From the NCBI RefSeq assembly GCF_004193775.1, contig NC_041003.1, positions 28,831,735 to 28,895,734 on the forward strand: DNA of 64,000 bases, given 5' to 3'. Shown here one piece after another: positions 49,983 to 61,892 of this stretch. The first letter of the stretch is position 1. Each line of letters opens with the position of its first letter. The notes under the pieces were generated by a model. The model was not told the origin of the DNA, did no database searches, and was given only the letters and a program-made list of their open reading frames with translations. This stretch comes from Glycine soja. Its lineage: Eukaryota > Streptophyta > Magnoliopsida > Fabales > Fabaceae. The translations under genes were made by a program, and so were the position numbers.

Positions 49983-51427
49983 TTGTTGTGTTTGTTTGAA
50001 TTGTTGTTGATGTTGCTATTGAGGATTTTAATTGATATGTGATGATAATGATAATTATGATGATATTGATTTGAGATGATGTTGTTAATAAAGACCATGT
50101 CAACATGAATTGTTATTATTGATGAATATGTGAATATGAAATGAGGTTGTTGTTGTTGTTGATAACGTCATTGAGATGAGATGATATTTATGTTGTGAAT
50201 GACATGGAAATGAAAGGTTGATTGATGTTGGAAATGCATTGGCATGTGCATGTTGTGTATGTTCATGGAGGGCACTGTGCACTGGCCTTCCAGGGTCTTT
50301 GGCACTAGCTTTTGGCCACGTTCATACGTTGGATGTTGTGTATGATCGTGGGGGGCACTGTGCACTGACCTTTCAAGGTCTTTGGCACTAGCTTTTGGCC
50401 ACGATCATACGTCGTATGGAGTGTATGTCATGGGGGGTAGAGTGCACTGACCTTGTCGGATGACCCAGACGTGGGTAACTAGCGTGGTTAGAGAATCTAA
50501 GCATTTCTGAGGGGATGCTTAGGCGCTTTAATTGGTCCATGGTCTTTGGCACTTACTTTTGGCCGTGATCATAGCTCATACGACACAGGAAATAGAGTAA
50601 CTGTGGCCAAGTGTACTTTGTACTAGGGGGCTGTCACCTGGTAGGGAACACCTTTGGGCTCCCAGGCTGATCACCTATGGGAGGGGGGCTGTTACGTGCA
50701 CAACCGGGTGGTCTCGACAAACTCAGCATAGTTCTCTAAGTGAGAGAATCGTGTGGACACGCTTAGGCTATTTCCTGAGGTTTGGTTGTTGTTGGTACGT
50801 ACCACATTGCATCTGAGTGTTGAGTTAGGTGCATGCATCATTTTGTGCAGTCTTGATTGGGTCCATGGATGGATGTTGAGTTAGGTGCATGCATCATGTT
50901 TGCCTATGTTCCTTGCTAATTGTGGTTATTTGGAATTGGTATTGGTTCTTTTATAATAAACTCACCCTTGCAATTTTGTATCGTGTGGTTGATACCTGTG
51001 ATGATCACGAACCTTGTTCGTGGGAGCAGAATGACAGTGGCAGGGTGTAGGGAGTAAGATTCTGGTGAGGAGCCGCCGAGTCGACGTGATGACGTTGGCG
51101 TTATTTTGGGAGAGAGTTGTGTTTTGTAATCAACTCCTCCGTAGTTGGTTTTTAAGTTTTATTTTGTTGAGTTAAAGATGTAAAACTGGGATTTTAATTA
51201 TATATATGAACATATTTAATTTTCGTTATGTGTATAACATGTACGAAATTATTGTTTCTATGTAATTATGCATATTCACTTAAGTAATAGCGTGTTGTTG
51301 GATGAATTTATGTTGTGACAAAATCACTTCTATTTTCATAATAAAAAATTAAGGGAGTTCTTTTTATAAAAATTGAAATTATCGAATATTAGAGTGTGGA
51401 TACCGTAGCGACGAGGCGGGTCGTACA
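49983..51427. mobile_element. Foreign ~1.45-kb insertion in pol, LTR-like
   Basis: The pol frame breaks after HSLL and resumes with VSFDSQKC at 51429; roughly a dozen pol codons expected between are gone. The insert begins around TATTGTTGTGTTTG and ends GGCGGGTCGTACA, like the end of a gypsy LTR. It has internal repeats: GGTCTTTGGCACTAGCTTTT occurs at about 50294 and 50376 with a third variant near 50540, and TGTTGAGTTAGGTGCATGCA occurs twice (about 50820 and 50874). No 5-bp target duplication was found, so this may be a solo LTR with a deletion or a gene-conversion patch. Confidence 0.6.
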
Positions 51428-51428
51428 A

Positions 51429-54257
51429 GTATCATTTGATTCTCAAAAATGTCTTATAGAACATAAGCATGACATTAATATAAACCATGTAGGACATAGA
51501 GTCAACAATGTTTACATGATAGACTTAAGCCTAAAACTAGAAAACAATCATTGTTTTCTTAGCAAAGATGATGATCCATGGTTATGGCATAAAAGAATTG
51601 CTCACATAAACATGGATCACTTAAATAAATTAATTTCAAAAGATTTAGTAGTTGGTTTGCCTAAATTGAAATTTGAAAAAGATAAACTATGTGATGCATG
51701 TCAAAATGGCAAACAAACTAGAGTCTCATTCAAACCTAAAAATATTGTTTCAACTAGTTAACCCTTACAATTATTACACATGGATTTATTTGGTCCATCT
51801 AGAACCATGAGTTTTGGAGGAAATTACTATGCCCTTGTTATAGTTGATGATTTCTCTAGATATACTTGGACATTATTTATTACTCATAAAAGTGATGCAT
51901 TCCAAGCATTTAGAAAACTTGCTAAAGTTATACAAAGCAAGAAAAATCTTAAGATTGCATCCATTAGAAGTGATCATGGGGGTGAGTTTGAAAACAAAGA
52001 TTTTGAATCATTTTGTGAAGAACATGGTATTAAACACAATTTTTCTGCACCTAGAACCCCTCAACAAAATGGAGTTGTTGAGAGGAAAAATAGGTCATTG
52101 GAAGAAATTGCTAGAACTTTATTAAATGATACTTTTCTTCCAAAATATTTTTGGGCTGAAGCGGTTAATACTGCATGTTACATCATGAATAGGGCCTTAA
52201 TAAGATCCATTTTAAAGAAAACCCCATATGAGTTATATAATGGTAGAAAACCCAACATTTCACATCTACATGTTTTTGGTTGCAAATGCTTTGTGCTTAA
52301 TAATGGTAAATATAATCTAGGAAAATTTGATGCAAAATCTGATGAAGGCATCTTTCTTGGATATTCATTACAAAGCAAAGCATATAGGATATATAATAAA
52401 AGAACTATGAATATTGAGGAATCCATTCATGTTACCTTTGATGAATCTAATGCTATCTTGTCAAGAAAGAATATGCTAGATGATATTGCAGATTCTTTAG
52501 AACAAATGCATATTCATGGACAAGATTCTAAAGGAAATGGTAAAGGAAACAATGAAGATCCTCCAGAAGAAGTCAAATCCAATGATGAACATCCAAAAGA
52601 ATGGAAAGCTTCAAAAGATCATCCCCTTGACAACATTATTGGTGATATCTCAAAAGGGGTAACAACTAGACACTCTCTTAAAGATTTATGCAATAATATG
52701 GCTTTTGCATCTATGATTGAACCTAAAAATATAAAAGAAGTCATAATAGATGATAACTGGATCATTGCCATGCAAGAAGAACTGAATCAGTTTGAAAGAA
52801 ACAATGTGTGGAAACTAGTAGAAAAACCTGAAAATTATCTTGTCATAGGAACAAAATGGGTTTTTAGAAATAAATTAGATGAACATGGCATAATTATTAG
52901 AAATAAGGCTAGGTTAGTAGCAAAAGGGTATAATCAAGAAGAGGGAATAGACTATGAAGAAACATATGCTCCAGTTGCAAGATTAGAAGCCATTAGAATG
53001 CTCTTAGCATATGCATCCATAATGGATTTTAAGCTCTATCAAATGGATGTTAAAAGTGCTTTTCTAAATGGCTTAATTCAAGAAGAAGTATATGTTGAAC
53101 AACCCCCAGGTTTTGAAATCCCGGATAAACCAAATCATGTTTATAAATTGCAAAAGGCTCTTTATGGATTGAAACAAGCCCCTAGGGCGTGGTATGAACG
53201 TTTAAGCAATTTTCTCCTAGAAAAAGAATTTTCTAGAGGAAAAGTGGATACCACATTGTTCATAAAGAGAAAGCATAATGATATTTTGTTGGTTCAAATA
53301 TATGTTGATGATATAATTTTTGGATCCACTAATGATTCATTGTGCATGGAGTTTTCCCTTGATATGCAAAGTGAATTTGAAATGTCAATGATGGGAGAAC
53401 TAAATTACTTCCTGGGATTACAAATCAAGCAAACTCAAGGAGGTATATTCATTAACCAAGCCAAGTACTGCAAGGAATTGATCAAAAGATTTGGGATGGA
53501 AAGTGCAAAACACATGGCTACACCGATGAGCACTAGCTGTTACTTAGATAAAGATGAATTTGGTCAGTCTATAGACATGAAACAGTATCCAGGTATGATC
53601 GGATCTCTTCTCTATTTATCTGCTAGTAGACCTGATATTATGTTTAGTGTATGCATGTGTGCTAGGTTTCAATCCAACCCCAAACAATCACATTTGAGTG
53701 CAGTAAAGAGAATCATGAGATATCTATTAGGTACAATCAATTTAGGATTATGGTATCCTAAGAACTCAACATGTAACTTAATAGGATATTCTGATTCTGA
53801 CTTTGACGGATCTAAAACTGATAGAAAAAGCACAAGTGGAACTTGTCAATTCATTGGATTTGCTCTTGTCTCATGGCATAGTAAGAAACAAAACAATGTT
53901 GCTTTATCCACTGCTGAAGCGGAATATATCTCTGCCGGCAGTTGTTGTGCACAGGTTTTATGGACGAAGCAACAATTATCTGACTATGGTATCCTTCTTG
54001 ATCGCATACCTATTAGGTGTGATAATACTAGTGCCATAAATCTATCAAAAAACCCTGTACAACATTCTAGAACGAAACATATAGAAATTAGGCACCATTT
54101 TCTAAGAGACCATGTTCTAAAGGGAGATTGTTTGCTAGAGTTTGTTGATACAAAGAATCAGCTTGCTGATATCTTTACAAAACCTCTCCCAAAGGATATA
54201 TTCTTTTCAATAAGAAGAGAATTAGGCCTTTTAGACCTTAGTGATTTGGATAGGTAA
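51429..54257 (+). pseudogene. Sirevirus pol, integrase to RNase H
   Basis: It resumes the protease-piece frame. The pre-integrase zinc region is WLWHKRIAHINMDHL...CDACQNGK (51582-51710). One TAA at 51759-51761 interrupts it. The integrase core follows: [17 protein letters not shown] and [13 protein letters not shown] carry the D,D,E residues. The RT has [38 protein letters not shown] and the catalytic YVDDIIFG. RNase H has [20 protein letters not shown] and [10 protein letters not shown]. It ends at 54257 after [10 protein letters not shown]. Apart from the TAA and the insert, about 825 codons of IN-RT-RH are uninterrupted. Confidence 0.93.
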
Positions 54258-54414
54258 AGTTTATGATTGATTGATTGTGTTTTGATTAAGTATGACGCTT
54301 GTTTCTGTTTAAATTTAGTTTACTTTTCTTGTTGGTATAATTAACTCTTAAGATAGTATAAGTTTTTAGACTTAGAAATAAGTTTTCTTTTAGGAAAAGG
54401 CTATTGTTTTGTTC

Positions 54415-54556
54415 TGGTAATCCATTACATGAATACTGTAATCGATTACACTAGAACAGATAGCCTGTAATCGATTACAGTCTTCATGTAATCGATTACC
54501 AGTAGGCTGCCTCCACCTGTAATCAATTACCAGTACTTGTAATCGATTACAATGCG
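54415..54556. repeat. GTAATCGATTAC palindrome cluster between pol and ORF3
   Basis: Four exact copies and two variants (GTAATCCATTAC and GTAATCAATTAC) lie in 140 bp, upstream of a TATAAATA (54564). Confidence 0.85.
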
Positions 54557-54753
54557 TCCTGGTCTATAAATATCACATTTTTCAGAAACCCCTGCGCAGC
54601 CTCTTCCTCCTTGCGACGTCTCTCCATTCCCAAACCTTCAAACCTTCCTACCTTACTCATTTCTTCATCAAATCGACTCCCGTAACTTGCAATATTCTTC
54701 TTTTTCATTTTTCGTTTGATTTCACCGATTGCAATCTGCAAAAACTCCATCAT

Positions 54754-55887
54754 ATGGCAGAATCATCAAAAAAACGTAAGGGTTCATCCACCTCCGCTTC
54801 GGCTTCAAGAGCTCATCGTTCCGGAGCCACCAACGCATCCACAACACCAATTCCACCCTCCTTATCCTCTTCCACACTGTTTTCTTCCGAAGAACAGTAG
54901 ATACGGTACTCAAACATTTTCTCATCTCGTTCCATTATTGACCCTAAGTTCGTAGATATGGATTTCTTTTCTGCTGAAAGTTTTGATTGCATTCAAGCAT
55001 TTCAGAACTTAGGTCTCATACCTTTCATGTCATTACAATTGCCTGTTTATCCTGAATTGGTTAAAGCTTTTTATTGTAACCTTGAAATTCAGGAAAGCAC
55101 TTTGATTTCTGAGGTTTTTGGGATAAAAATGATTATTGACCAATCCTTTTTCCATAATTTAACCCAATTGTCTAGTGACGGTGTACCATTTGAAGGTACA
55201 CTGAATGACGATTGGAAATTTGATTTCTCTGCATATGATGCCCGCCAGTTGGTTTGCACCAACCATGCGGATATGACTGGACGCCTTCTTGCCGGTTCAT
55301 TGGCTTTTGAAAGCCGCATCCTTCATTATCTCATTGTGCGTATTTTGCTTCCACGATCTTCCAACCTTGCCTAGGTTTCTGAGGAAGATCTTGTTATCAT
55401 GTGGGCCTTTCATACCGGGCGTCAACTTGACTGGGCTCACTTAGCCAAATATCGCATGCATAAGGCATTGCGATTAAATGCTCCATTGCCATATCCACAC
55501 CTTGTCACTCTCTTTCTTCGCCATTTTCAAATTCTTCTTGATTCTAAACCTTATGTTCCAATCAAGAGATCTTTTTTAATTGGTGCTGCCGTGATTGCCT
55601 CCTTTGGTTACCGCAAAGAGCATGATGGCTCTTGGGTCAAAAAGGGTGCTCAACCCGCTGATGATGAAGGCAACCTACCAGTTGAAGATAATTCCTCTCT
55701 TCTTCGAAGGCTTTTGGACAAGTTCGATGGTCTTCAGACTTTTGTTGGTGACAAGTTTGATGCCATGGAATTGCAAGTCGACATGCGGTTCGATGCCATG
55801 GATTCAAGGATCACCAAGGTTGAAGAAGATGTCTCCTTCATCCGTACTTGCTTTGATCCACCACCACCGCCTCCATCATCATCTTAG
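54754..55887 (+). pseudogene. Third ORF of the Sirevirus-like element (plant transposon protein type)
   Basis: A 377-codon frame starts MAESSKKRKGSS, in the envelope-like position after pol. Two TAG stops lie at 54898-54900 and 55372-55374. The N-terminus is Ser/Thr-rich. The middle (LPVYPELVKAFYCNLEIQ; MWAFHTGRQLDWAHLAKY; LPYPHLVTLFLRHF) resembles the domain called 'putative plant transposon protein'. The C-terminus has heptad-like DKFDAMELQVDMRFDAMD, probably a coiled coil, then polyproline. No signal peptide or membrane helix is evident, so an envelope role is not supported. A TATA-like TATAAATA at 54564 might drive a subgenomic transcript. The function is unknown. Confidence 0.8.
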
Positions 55888-56095
55888 CTTATTTTTTTTT
55901 ATTATGATTAAGTATTATTAGTACTTTGTTTTATCGCCGTGTATTTGGCTTTTTGTTGCTCTAGTTATCGTAATCTTGCACTTCTATATTTCTCGACTTT
56001 GCTTTGGTTGGTTATGACAATGTATGGACTTATTTTGGTTTAATGTTTGGCTTTGTTTTGATTTTGATTGTTTTGCTTAGTTCTTTTTGATGTTG

Positions 56096-56110
56096 CCAAA
56101 GGGGGAGAGA
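56096..56110 (+). other. Upstream polypurine-tract-like box
   Basis: CCAAAGGGGGAGAGA resembles the true polypurine tract ~170 bp downstream; duplicated tracts are known in sireviruses. Confidence 0.55.
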
Positions 56111-56265
56111 ACTTGGGTTAGAAATCAATTAAAATCAATTAGAAATCTATCATTAAAAATCAATCCTTAAAGTTAGGCATACATGCCAAAAGATAGGGGG
56201 AGTAAGGGTTGTGTGAACGTGCTATCATCTTGTATATAGCTTGTCTTGATTTCAGGGATTGTCAT

Positions 56266-56283
56266 CATCAAAAAGGGGGAGAT
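56266..56283 (+). other. Polypurine tract of the Sirevirus-like element
   Basis: CATCAAAAAGGGGGAGAT ends directly at the 3' LTR. Confidence 0.85.
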
Positions 56284-57362
56284 TGTAGACAAACGATCAA
56301 GCTGAATGTTTTAATGATGCCAAAGGATCACATGTTTCTCAAAGCTTTATTCAAGAAAAAGAAATTAAAAATATTCAAGATGGATGATCAAGACAGTCTC
56401 TAGAGTCTTAGGAAGGGTATATTAAATAGGAAAGGGAATTCCTAATTGAAGTAGCAAAAGGTTTGGCCAGGAAATTTAAGTTAAAAAGTCTTTTTCAAGA
56501 GATTTACTCTCTGGTAATCGATTACCAGAGGATGTAATCGATTACCAGTGGCCAAAAATGATTTAGAACAGCTATTAAAATTTGAATTCAAAATTTGCAC
56601 TGTGTAATCGATTACACATATATGGTAATCGATTACCAGCAGTTATTGAACGTTTTAATTCAAATTTTAAAGCTTGTAATCGATTACACACATACTGTAA
56701 TCGATTACTAGAGGAGATTTTCAGAAAATATTCTCAACAGTCACATCTTTTCATTTGGTTCTTGAATGACCATCAAAGGCCTATATATATGTGACTTGAG
56801 ACACGAATTTGTGAAGAGTTTTTTAGAACAACAAGTGTTTATTCTCTCAAAAAGAAAAATCGTTTCATCCTCTTAAGAATTCCTTGGCCAATTCAATTGC
56901 AATTCATTAAGGAATCATTTGAGTGCTAAGATTGTAAAATCTATCTCTTTCAAGAGAGATTCATTCTTCTTCTCTTTCTAATTCACTAAGGAATTAAGAG
57001 ACCGAGGGTCTCTTGTTGTAAAAGAATTCTAAACACAAAGGAAGGATTGTCCTTGTGTGTTTAGAACTTGTAAAAGGAATTTACAAGATAGTGGAACTCT
57101 CAAGCGGGTTGCTTGGGGACTGGACGTAGTCACAAGGGTGTGGCCGAACCAGTATAAATCTGAGTTTGCACTTTCTCTTCCCTTAAACTCCTTTATTTAT
57201 TATTGTTTTATATTCATATTCAAATTGTTCTATTTGAATCAATATTTAAGAAGTTCATTATTAAGGGAATTTATAACTTGATAGAATTTTAATTGGGGAA
57301 ATAGTTTGTAATATCTTAATTCACCCCCCCTTCTTAAGATATCTGAGGCCACTTGTCTAACA
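56284..57362 (+). repeat. 3' LTR of the Sirevirus-like element
   Basis: It matches the 5' LTR with roughly 15 substitutions by eye and an extra ~20 bp (CAGTGGCCAAAAATGATTTA) after the second palindrome. It also has six GTAATCGATTAC copies. Confidence 0.93.
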
Positions 57363-57434
57363 ACTTTGTCTCAAAATTTAATGGTTTTTCATCAAAATGA
57401 AAAATGGTCATTTATTTACCCAGCAAATAAGTTT

Positions 57435-57500
57435 GCTGGAACACTTAGATTTATGGTTGAAAATTATGTTTTTGCCTTTGGTGTTCTTATACTGGGAAGA
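57435..57500 (+). pseudogene. Receptor-kinase relic (activation-loop region)
   Basis: Twenty-two codons read AGTLRFMVENYVFAFGVLIL plus GR, matching AGTPGYMAPE...TDVYAFGVLVLEVVCGR of the intact kinase with ~14 residues deleted in the middle. It lies 68 bp after the Sirevirus 3' LTR. It is either a piece of the same duplicate moved past its own C-terminus or a trace of a third tandem copy. Confidence 0.65.
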
Positions 57501-57508
57501 TTGTCCAT

Positions 57509-57713
57509 TGTTAGGTAGCAGTTAGTTATGATAGGGTTAGATACCCATTAGTTAGTTAAGAGTTACATATTAATCAAAGGGATTGAGAAGAGGAGTTAGT
57601 ATTGTGGCTAGGAGAGTCCTGGATCTCTCGAATATCCAGGGAATTAGTGAATTCTATCAGTTCATCAATAACAGTATATTCTTAGTGTTCTTAATCTGAA
57701 CCAGTTTCTATCA
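57509..57713. repeat. Possible small solo LTR
   Basis: It starts TGTTAGGTAGCAGTTAGTTA and ends CCAGTTTCTATCA, an LTR-like TG...CA layout. GAATTCTATCAGTTCATCAA inside recurs at about 57760 as GAATTCTATCACTTCATCAA. No target duplication is seen. Confidence 0.3.
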
Positions 57714-57974
57714 TTGGACTTTGCTAGAGAACCAATATATATGGAACCAGAAGCTTGGAATTCTATCACTTCATCAATAATTTTAGTTTCAGTCTAGAGG
57801 ATATACTTTAAATTATTATGCTTCAATAAGTAATGCAGTCTTTTTAAGGAAGCCTTTTGAATAAAATAAAAGTATCAGGTTGTAGGAAATCCCAAATCTC
57901 AAAAGGAATTTGTTTAAACTAGATCATATAGATTCTTTAGTTTGTTTACTGCAACTGCAAATTTGTTTTCACTC

Positions 57975-58095
57975 AGAAGATATAATGTTGGTTGGATAGT
58001 TAAGAAAGAAGAAAAGGAGAAAAAGGTTGCGAATTCGATCCTTACTGCTAACAAAAAAACTAACAAACTAATAATTCACATTTGCGAAAAAAAAA
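57975..58095 (+). mobile_element. tRNA-derived SINE with target repeats
   Basis: The body has TGGTTGGATAGTTAAG (A-box-like) and AATTCGATCC (B-box-like), then AACAAAAAAACTAACA, a common ending zone of legume SINEs, and an A-run. Direct repeats TTGTTTTCACTC flank it at 57963-57974 and 58097-58108. Confidence 0.6.
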
Positions 58096-58363
58096 ATTGT
58101 TTTCACTCCGTGTACTCAATTACTTAAAAAAGACCTAGAGAAAACAGTGGCCCTTTCCAATTTCGGATACAACCTACAAGAAGCACTTTGTCAGTGTGCC
58201 TATTGATCTAAGAACTCATTTTTGTAATTTGGTTTTACTAATCATTAAAACCTTGAGTTCGGCTTGGGAATCTAATTTTAGCTTGTAACTTTATTGCATT
58301 TAACCCCAAACTATTAGATAGATAAAAAGAAAAAAAAATAGATATCAAAGAGTTCAGTGAACA

Positions 58364-58448
58364 AATTAATGAAATCAAAACTTGAACCCAAATCAATGAA
58401 ATCAAAATCGAAACACAAATCAACAAAATCAAAATAGAAACACAAATT
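58364..58448. repeat. 27-bp minisatellite, about three copies
   Basis: Units AAATTAATGAAATCAAAACT, AAATCAATGAAATCAAAATC and AAATCAACAAAATCAAAATA follow at 27-bp spacing. The minus-strand frame full of Asp, Phe and Ile is a by-product. Confidence 0.75.
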
Positions 58449-59272
58449 GAAGCAACAAACCCTATATCTGATTAGAGAAAAAACCGTAGAGATGGAAGAG
58501 ACGAACCTGGACAGAGAGAGATGTACTTGCCGCAAAACAGAACGAGGGTCCGAAGCGAGCGTATGAACCGAGAGAGGAAGTGATGAATTTCGAAGTTCCT
58601 GAAAATTTAAAATTCTAGAATTTTAGTTAAATAGAATATCTCAAAAAATTATTATAATTTCAATTTCTTTTCTAAAACATTAAATTTTTATTAGCTACAC
58701 TAAAACATATGCAATCCATAAATTACAGGTTCTGCACCAATTATTTGGTTTGATAACCTGTGCATTACAATAAGTAATATTACATTTGCATTTTCAATGA
58801 GTCAGAGAGATCGACACAAAAAACAAAACACTACTCTGTATTATTATAGATCCACTAGCATTATAATTCAATCGTTCCCAACTTAAGAAGTTTGAAGCAT
58901 AATCCTCATTAAAATTTTCATTCTATATATCTACTACATCATTTAGACACATCCTTTGATAACAATTTCCATTACACAGTCCACTATGCTGTTAAAAATT
59001 TAGCTTATTTTCATGCTGTGGCATTCTTTCTTCACCACAAAACATTTCAAATTCACTAAAAAAATGAACTATTGTGCTAAAATTTCTCATCCAAACACCA
59101 TAGAATATCAAATTCAATAAAATAAATTTGAACTCCTAACCATATCTTGATGTTCCATGCATACTGGTGCTATAGCAAAGTCCTTGTATAAATGTTCCAA
59201 TATAAGAACAACAAAGGCAAAAACATAACTTTCAACCATAAATCAAGGTGTGCCAGCCAACTACTTGGCTGC
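58449..59272. other. AT-rich spacer with a lone MITE end
   Basis: No gene is recognised. 59076-59098 carries CTAAAATTTCTCATCCAAAC, the end word of the foldback element at 31219-32360; its partner end was not found. Confidence 0.4.
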
Positions 59273-60604
59273 TGTTGAGGTGTTTGGCAAGTATACCAAA
59301 TCGCTCTAAGTAGTAATTCTCAGAAGTCCGGGTATCGTTTCCATAGGAACTTTATTGTACTTTATTGAATACTCTTCAATTTGTAAGTAAGAAATAAATA
59401 GTAAAAACAAGAATAAGTGTAAGAGTAAATTGCAACTACTAGATCAAATAGTTTAGAAAGATAATTAATGAAAATGCCAAGACCGGACAAACCTAATTGG
59501 CCTATGATGCATGAAATTATGATGTTCATTACCAATGCAGTTGAATTAGTTCTACCCACATCTATTAATTTTACTTGCCCCTGATGCCTCACAATGACAA
59601 GCCTATTTCAACTACTTATCTCCCAAATGCCTTTGTGAAGATTCAATAATTAAAATGCATTAAGGTTAAATTCTAGACGTTGCTAAATGCATGGGCATTG
59701 GGCCATCATTCTATGCCTAGCAATGCTAGCCCAACGATCCTTTTCTTTATTTGTTCTATTAGGTGTTACCCTTTCCCAAGCGTATAACCCCTAAAACTGA
59801 TGCATGCATTACTTCTTGAACCTTGTTAGGAAATACCCTCTCCCGAGCGAATAAAATCCAAAAGAAATTTAAGACATAAGTGCAAGATAAAAAGAAAAGA
59901 ATTAGAACATAAAACCTGGAAGGAATTCTCTTTGCATTGATAACTCTTGAAGTACACCTTACATCGTTGGCTTTTTAGGCCCGCTAGGCCCTAGCTAGGG
60001 GATTAGCCACCCATGGCCATTGAGGGGCTTTACAACTGGGGGTGAAAGAAAGAATGGATAATAAAAGCAAAGAATATAGAAAGAAAAGGCAGAGCTCAGG
60101 CTTGGAAAGCTGAGAGAAGCGCTCTGAGGCGAGGTGTCCATTCTCCCTTGGCTTGGATCTCTATTTATAGGTGCAGAAATGGGCTTTGGGCCTTCATAGG
60201 CACGCTTAGCGCGACACCTCACGCTTAGCGCGTTCAAATCATGCGCTTAGTGTGTGCTGCAGGCTTAGCGTGTGCTTCTGTTGGATCGCGCGCTTAGCGT
60301 GTGCCTCGCGCTTAGCGCGCGTAACGAATCCTGCATCTTCGTGCTTAACACCTCGCTTAGCGCTTGTGCTGCCTTGCACACTTAGCGCGCGTGTTGGGCT
60401 TGGCCTACTTAAGATTTTCTTCTCTTTTTTTCAATTTCTGCTGCCCTTTTGCTTGATGTACCTTCAGTTTTCATATCTGCGGCCAGAAATTCAAACTTAA
60501 TTAATTTTCTGACTTTTAATCACAAATAACTGCTAAATAATTAATTTTAAGCCAAAATTTGACTGATTCTCTACTATTAATTCACAATTATTTAGCAGTT
60601 ATCA
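59273..60604 (-). repeat. 3' LTR of the minus-strand gypsy element
   Basis: On the minus strand it starts TGATAACTGCTAAATAATT and ends CAAACACCTCAACA, 1332 bp. It is homologous throughout to the solo LTR at 9883-11263, with a TATA box TATAAATAG (60170-60162) and CGCTAAGCGCG motifs (60190-60400). Confidence 0.9.
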
Positions 60605-61892
60605 AAATCCCCCAAATTAAACTTTGCTTGTCCCCAAGCAAATCTAAAAATAAAAGCACATAAATTCTCAAGCAAGTTCTAAATGTTCCAACACTATCAA
60701 TGGCTTTAGTTCCTTTATTCTTGACTGGTCCCTTATGCATCTGTCAACATCTCAAAATGAAAGCATAAAAACACAAGAGTTGAATCGGTTAGTCATCTGG
60801 AATTCAATCAAGTTTGGCTTGCCTTACTTTCCTCACAAGGCTGGTGTTTCCTCTGCTCAAAGTGTCTGGTTTAGTGTTTGTAATTTAATAACAACCTGTA
60901 AGTAAGATTCCAGAGTTTTGCATTTCATCTCAGTTAAAGTTATCTTTAGTTACCTTTGGTGGATCATTAAGGACTTTATTGGCTTGTATCGGGGCCTGGC
61001 TATATAAAAAAAAATCATAGCTTTTCTTGGAAATTCAAACTTAGGATTATAAGAGAGCAAAATTCCAATTTTGCCTAGGCCTTTTACTTTAGCCCTTTTA
61101 TTTCTCCACAACACTTTTCCTTTGACACCTCTCTTGTTTTTTTCTTCCTGCCCTTTATTTAAAATTTTGTCTTTTTTTATATTGGGCCTACACTTTGTAA
61201 AAGGTGCCTTATTGTGTGTTGTTATATTATCTTAGCCATCCCAAAATCCCCTAAATTAAGACCTTTATAACCCTTTTTTGCTCTCTTAAAATCCTAAAAG
61301 GGTTAGGACTATCATTTTTTTTGGCTCAAGGGTCAATTCAAAATAATCTGTTGGCTTAACATGGGTGCAAGGGACAAAATTATGCTGGGTTGGCTTTTTG
61401 GCTAAGTAGGTAAATAAAACAAACATGGCCTTGATCATATCCACCTCAAGTAACTAATCTAACAGTCTAAGAATGATGCATAATTACGAACTTAAGAATA
61501 GGCGTTTCCTCTCACAATTAAGTTCACACTCTCACTGGGACTAAGTAAGTATTCGGCGTACCAGTTATGACCTTGTCCCATCAAGCTAACCTTTTCCACT
61601 CTGTGCTATTCATGTTCCATTTCTTGACCTGACTTGTGCTTCCAGAACCAGTGTTTCTCCAATGATCAGTAACATCTCAAGTGTTGGACCTTTCAGAACA
61701 AGCTAAAGAATTATGACTGCTCAAGTTATCATGCAATTATTACTCAGAAAACACATACTGAATTCTAATATTATTATTACTACTTTTTAAGTTCCCAAAC
61801 AAGCTACATTAAAAACATAAAACATTAAAAACATAAAGACAAAACATAAAAAGACATAAAACATAAAAACATCAAAACATAAACTCGGATCA
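60605..61892 (-). other. Untranslated 3' region of the gypsy element
   Basis: It lies between the third ORF and the LTR. AT-rich with T-runs; no coding sequence recognised. GGGGACAAGCAAAG near the PPT is typical text of this family in my memory. Confidence 0.5.

Larger units (their letters stand above)
46910..57362 (+). mobile_element. Sirevirus-like copia retrotransposon, TSD ACTTT
   Basis: LTRs at 46910-47968 (1059 bp) and 56284-57362 (1079 bp) begin TGTAGACAAA and end CTTGTCTAACA. ACTTT flanks the element at 46905-46909 and 57363-57367. Order: LTR, PBS, gag with two zinc knuckles, pol (PR-IN-RT-RNaseH), a third ORF, polypurine tracts, LTR. The third ORF after pol, the long gag and the CATCATCAAAAAGGGGGAGA polypurine box fit sireviruses such as the soybean SIRE1 group; the family name is from memory. 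Stops in gag, pol and ORF3, plus ~1.4 kb of foreign DNA in pol, make it non-autonomous. Confidence 0.93.

Noticed and set aside
54754..55887. Reading ORF3 as a retroviral-type envelope gene
   Set aside because: No signal peptide, membrane anchor or cysteine pattern is visible; only its position is envelope-like.
57509..57713. Confident solo LTR call
   Set aside because: It has TG...CA ends only; no target duplication and no second copy in the window.
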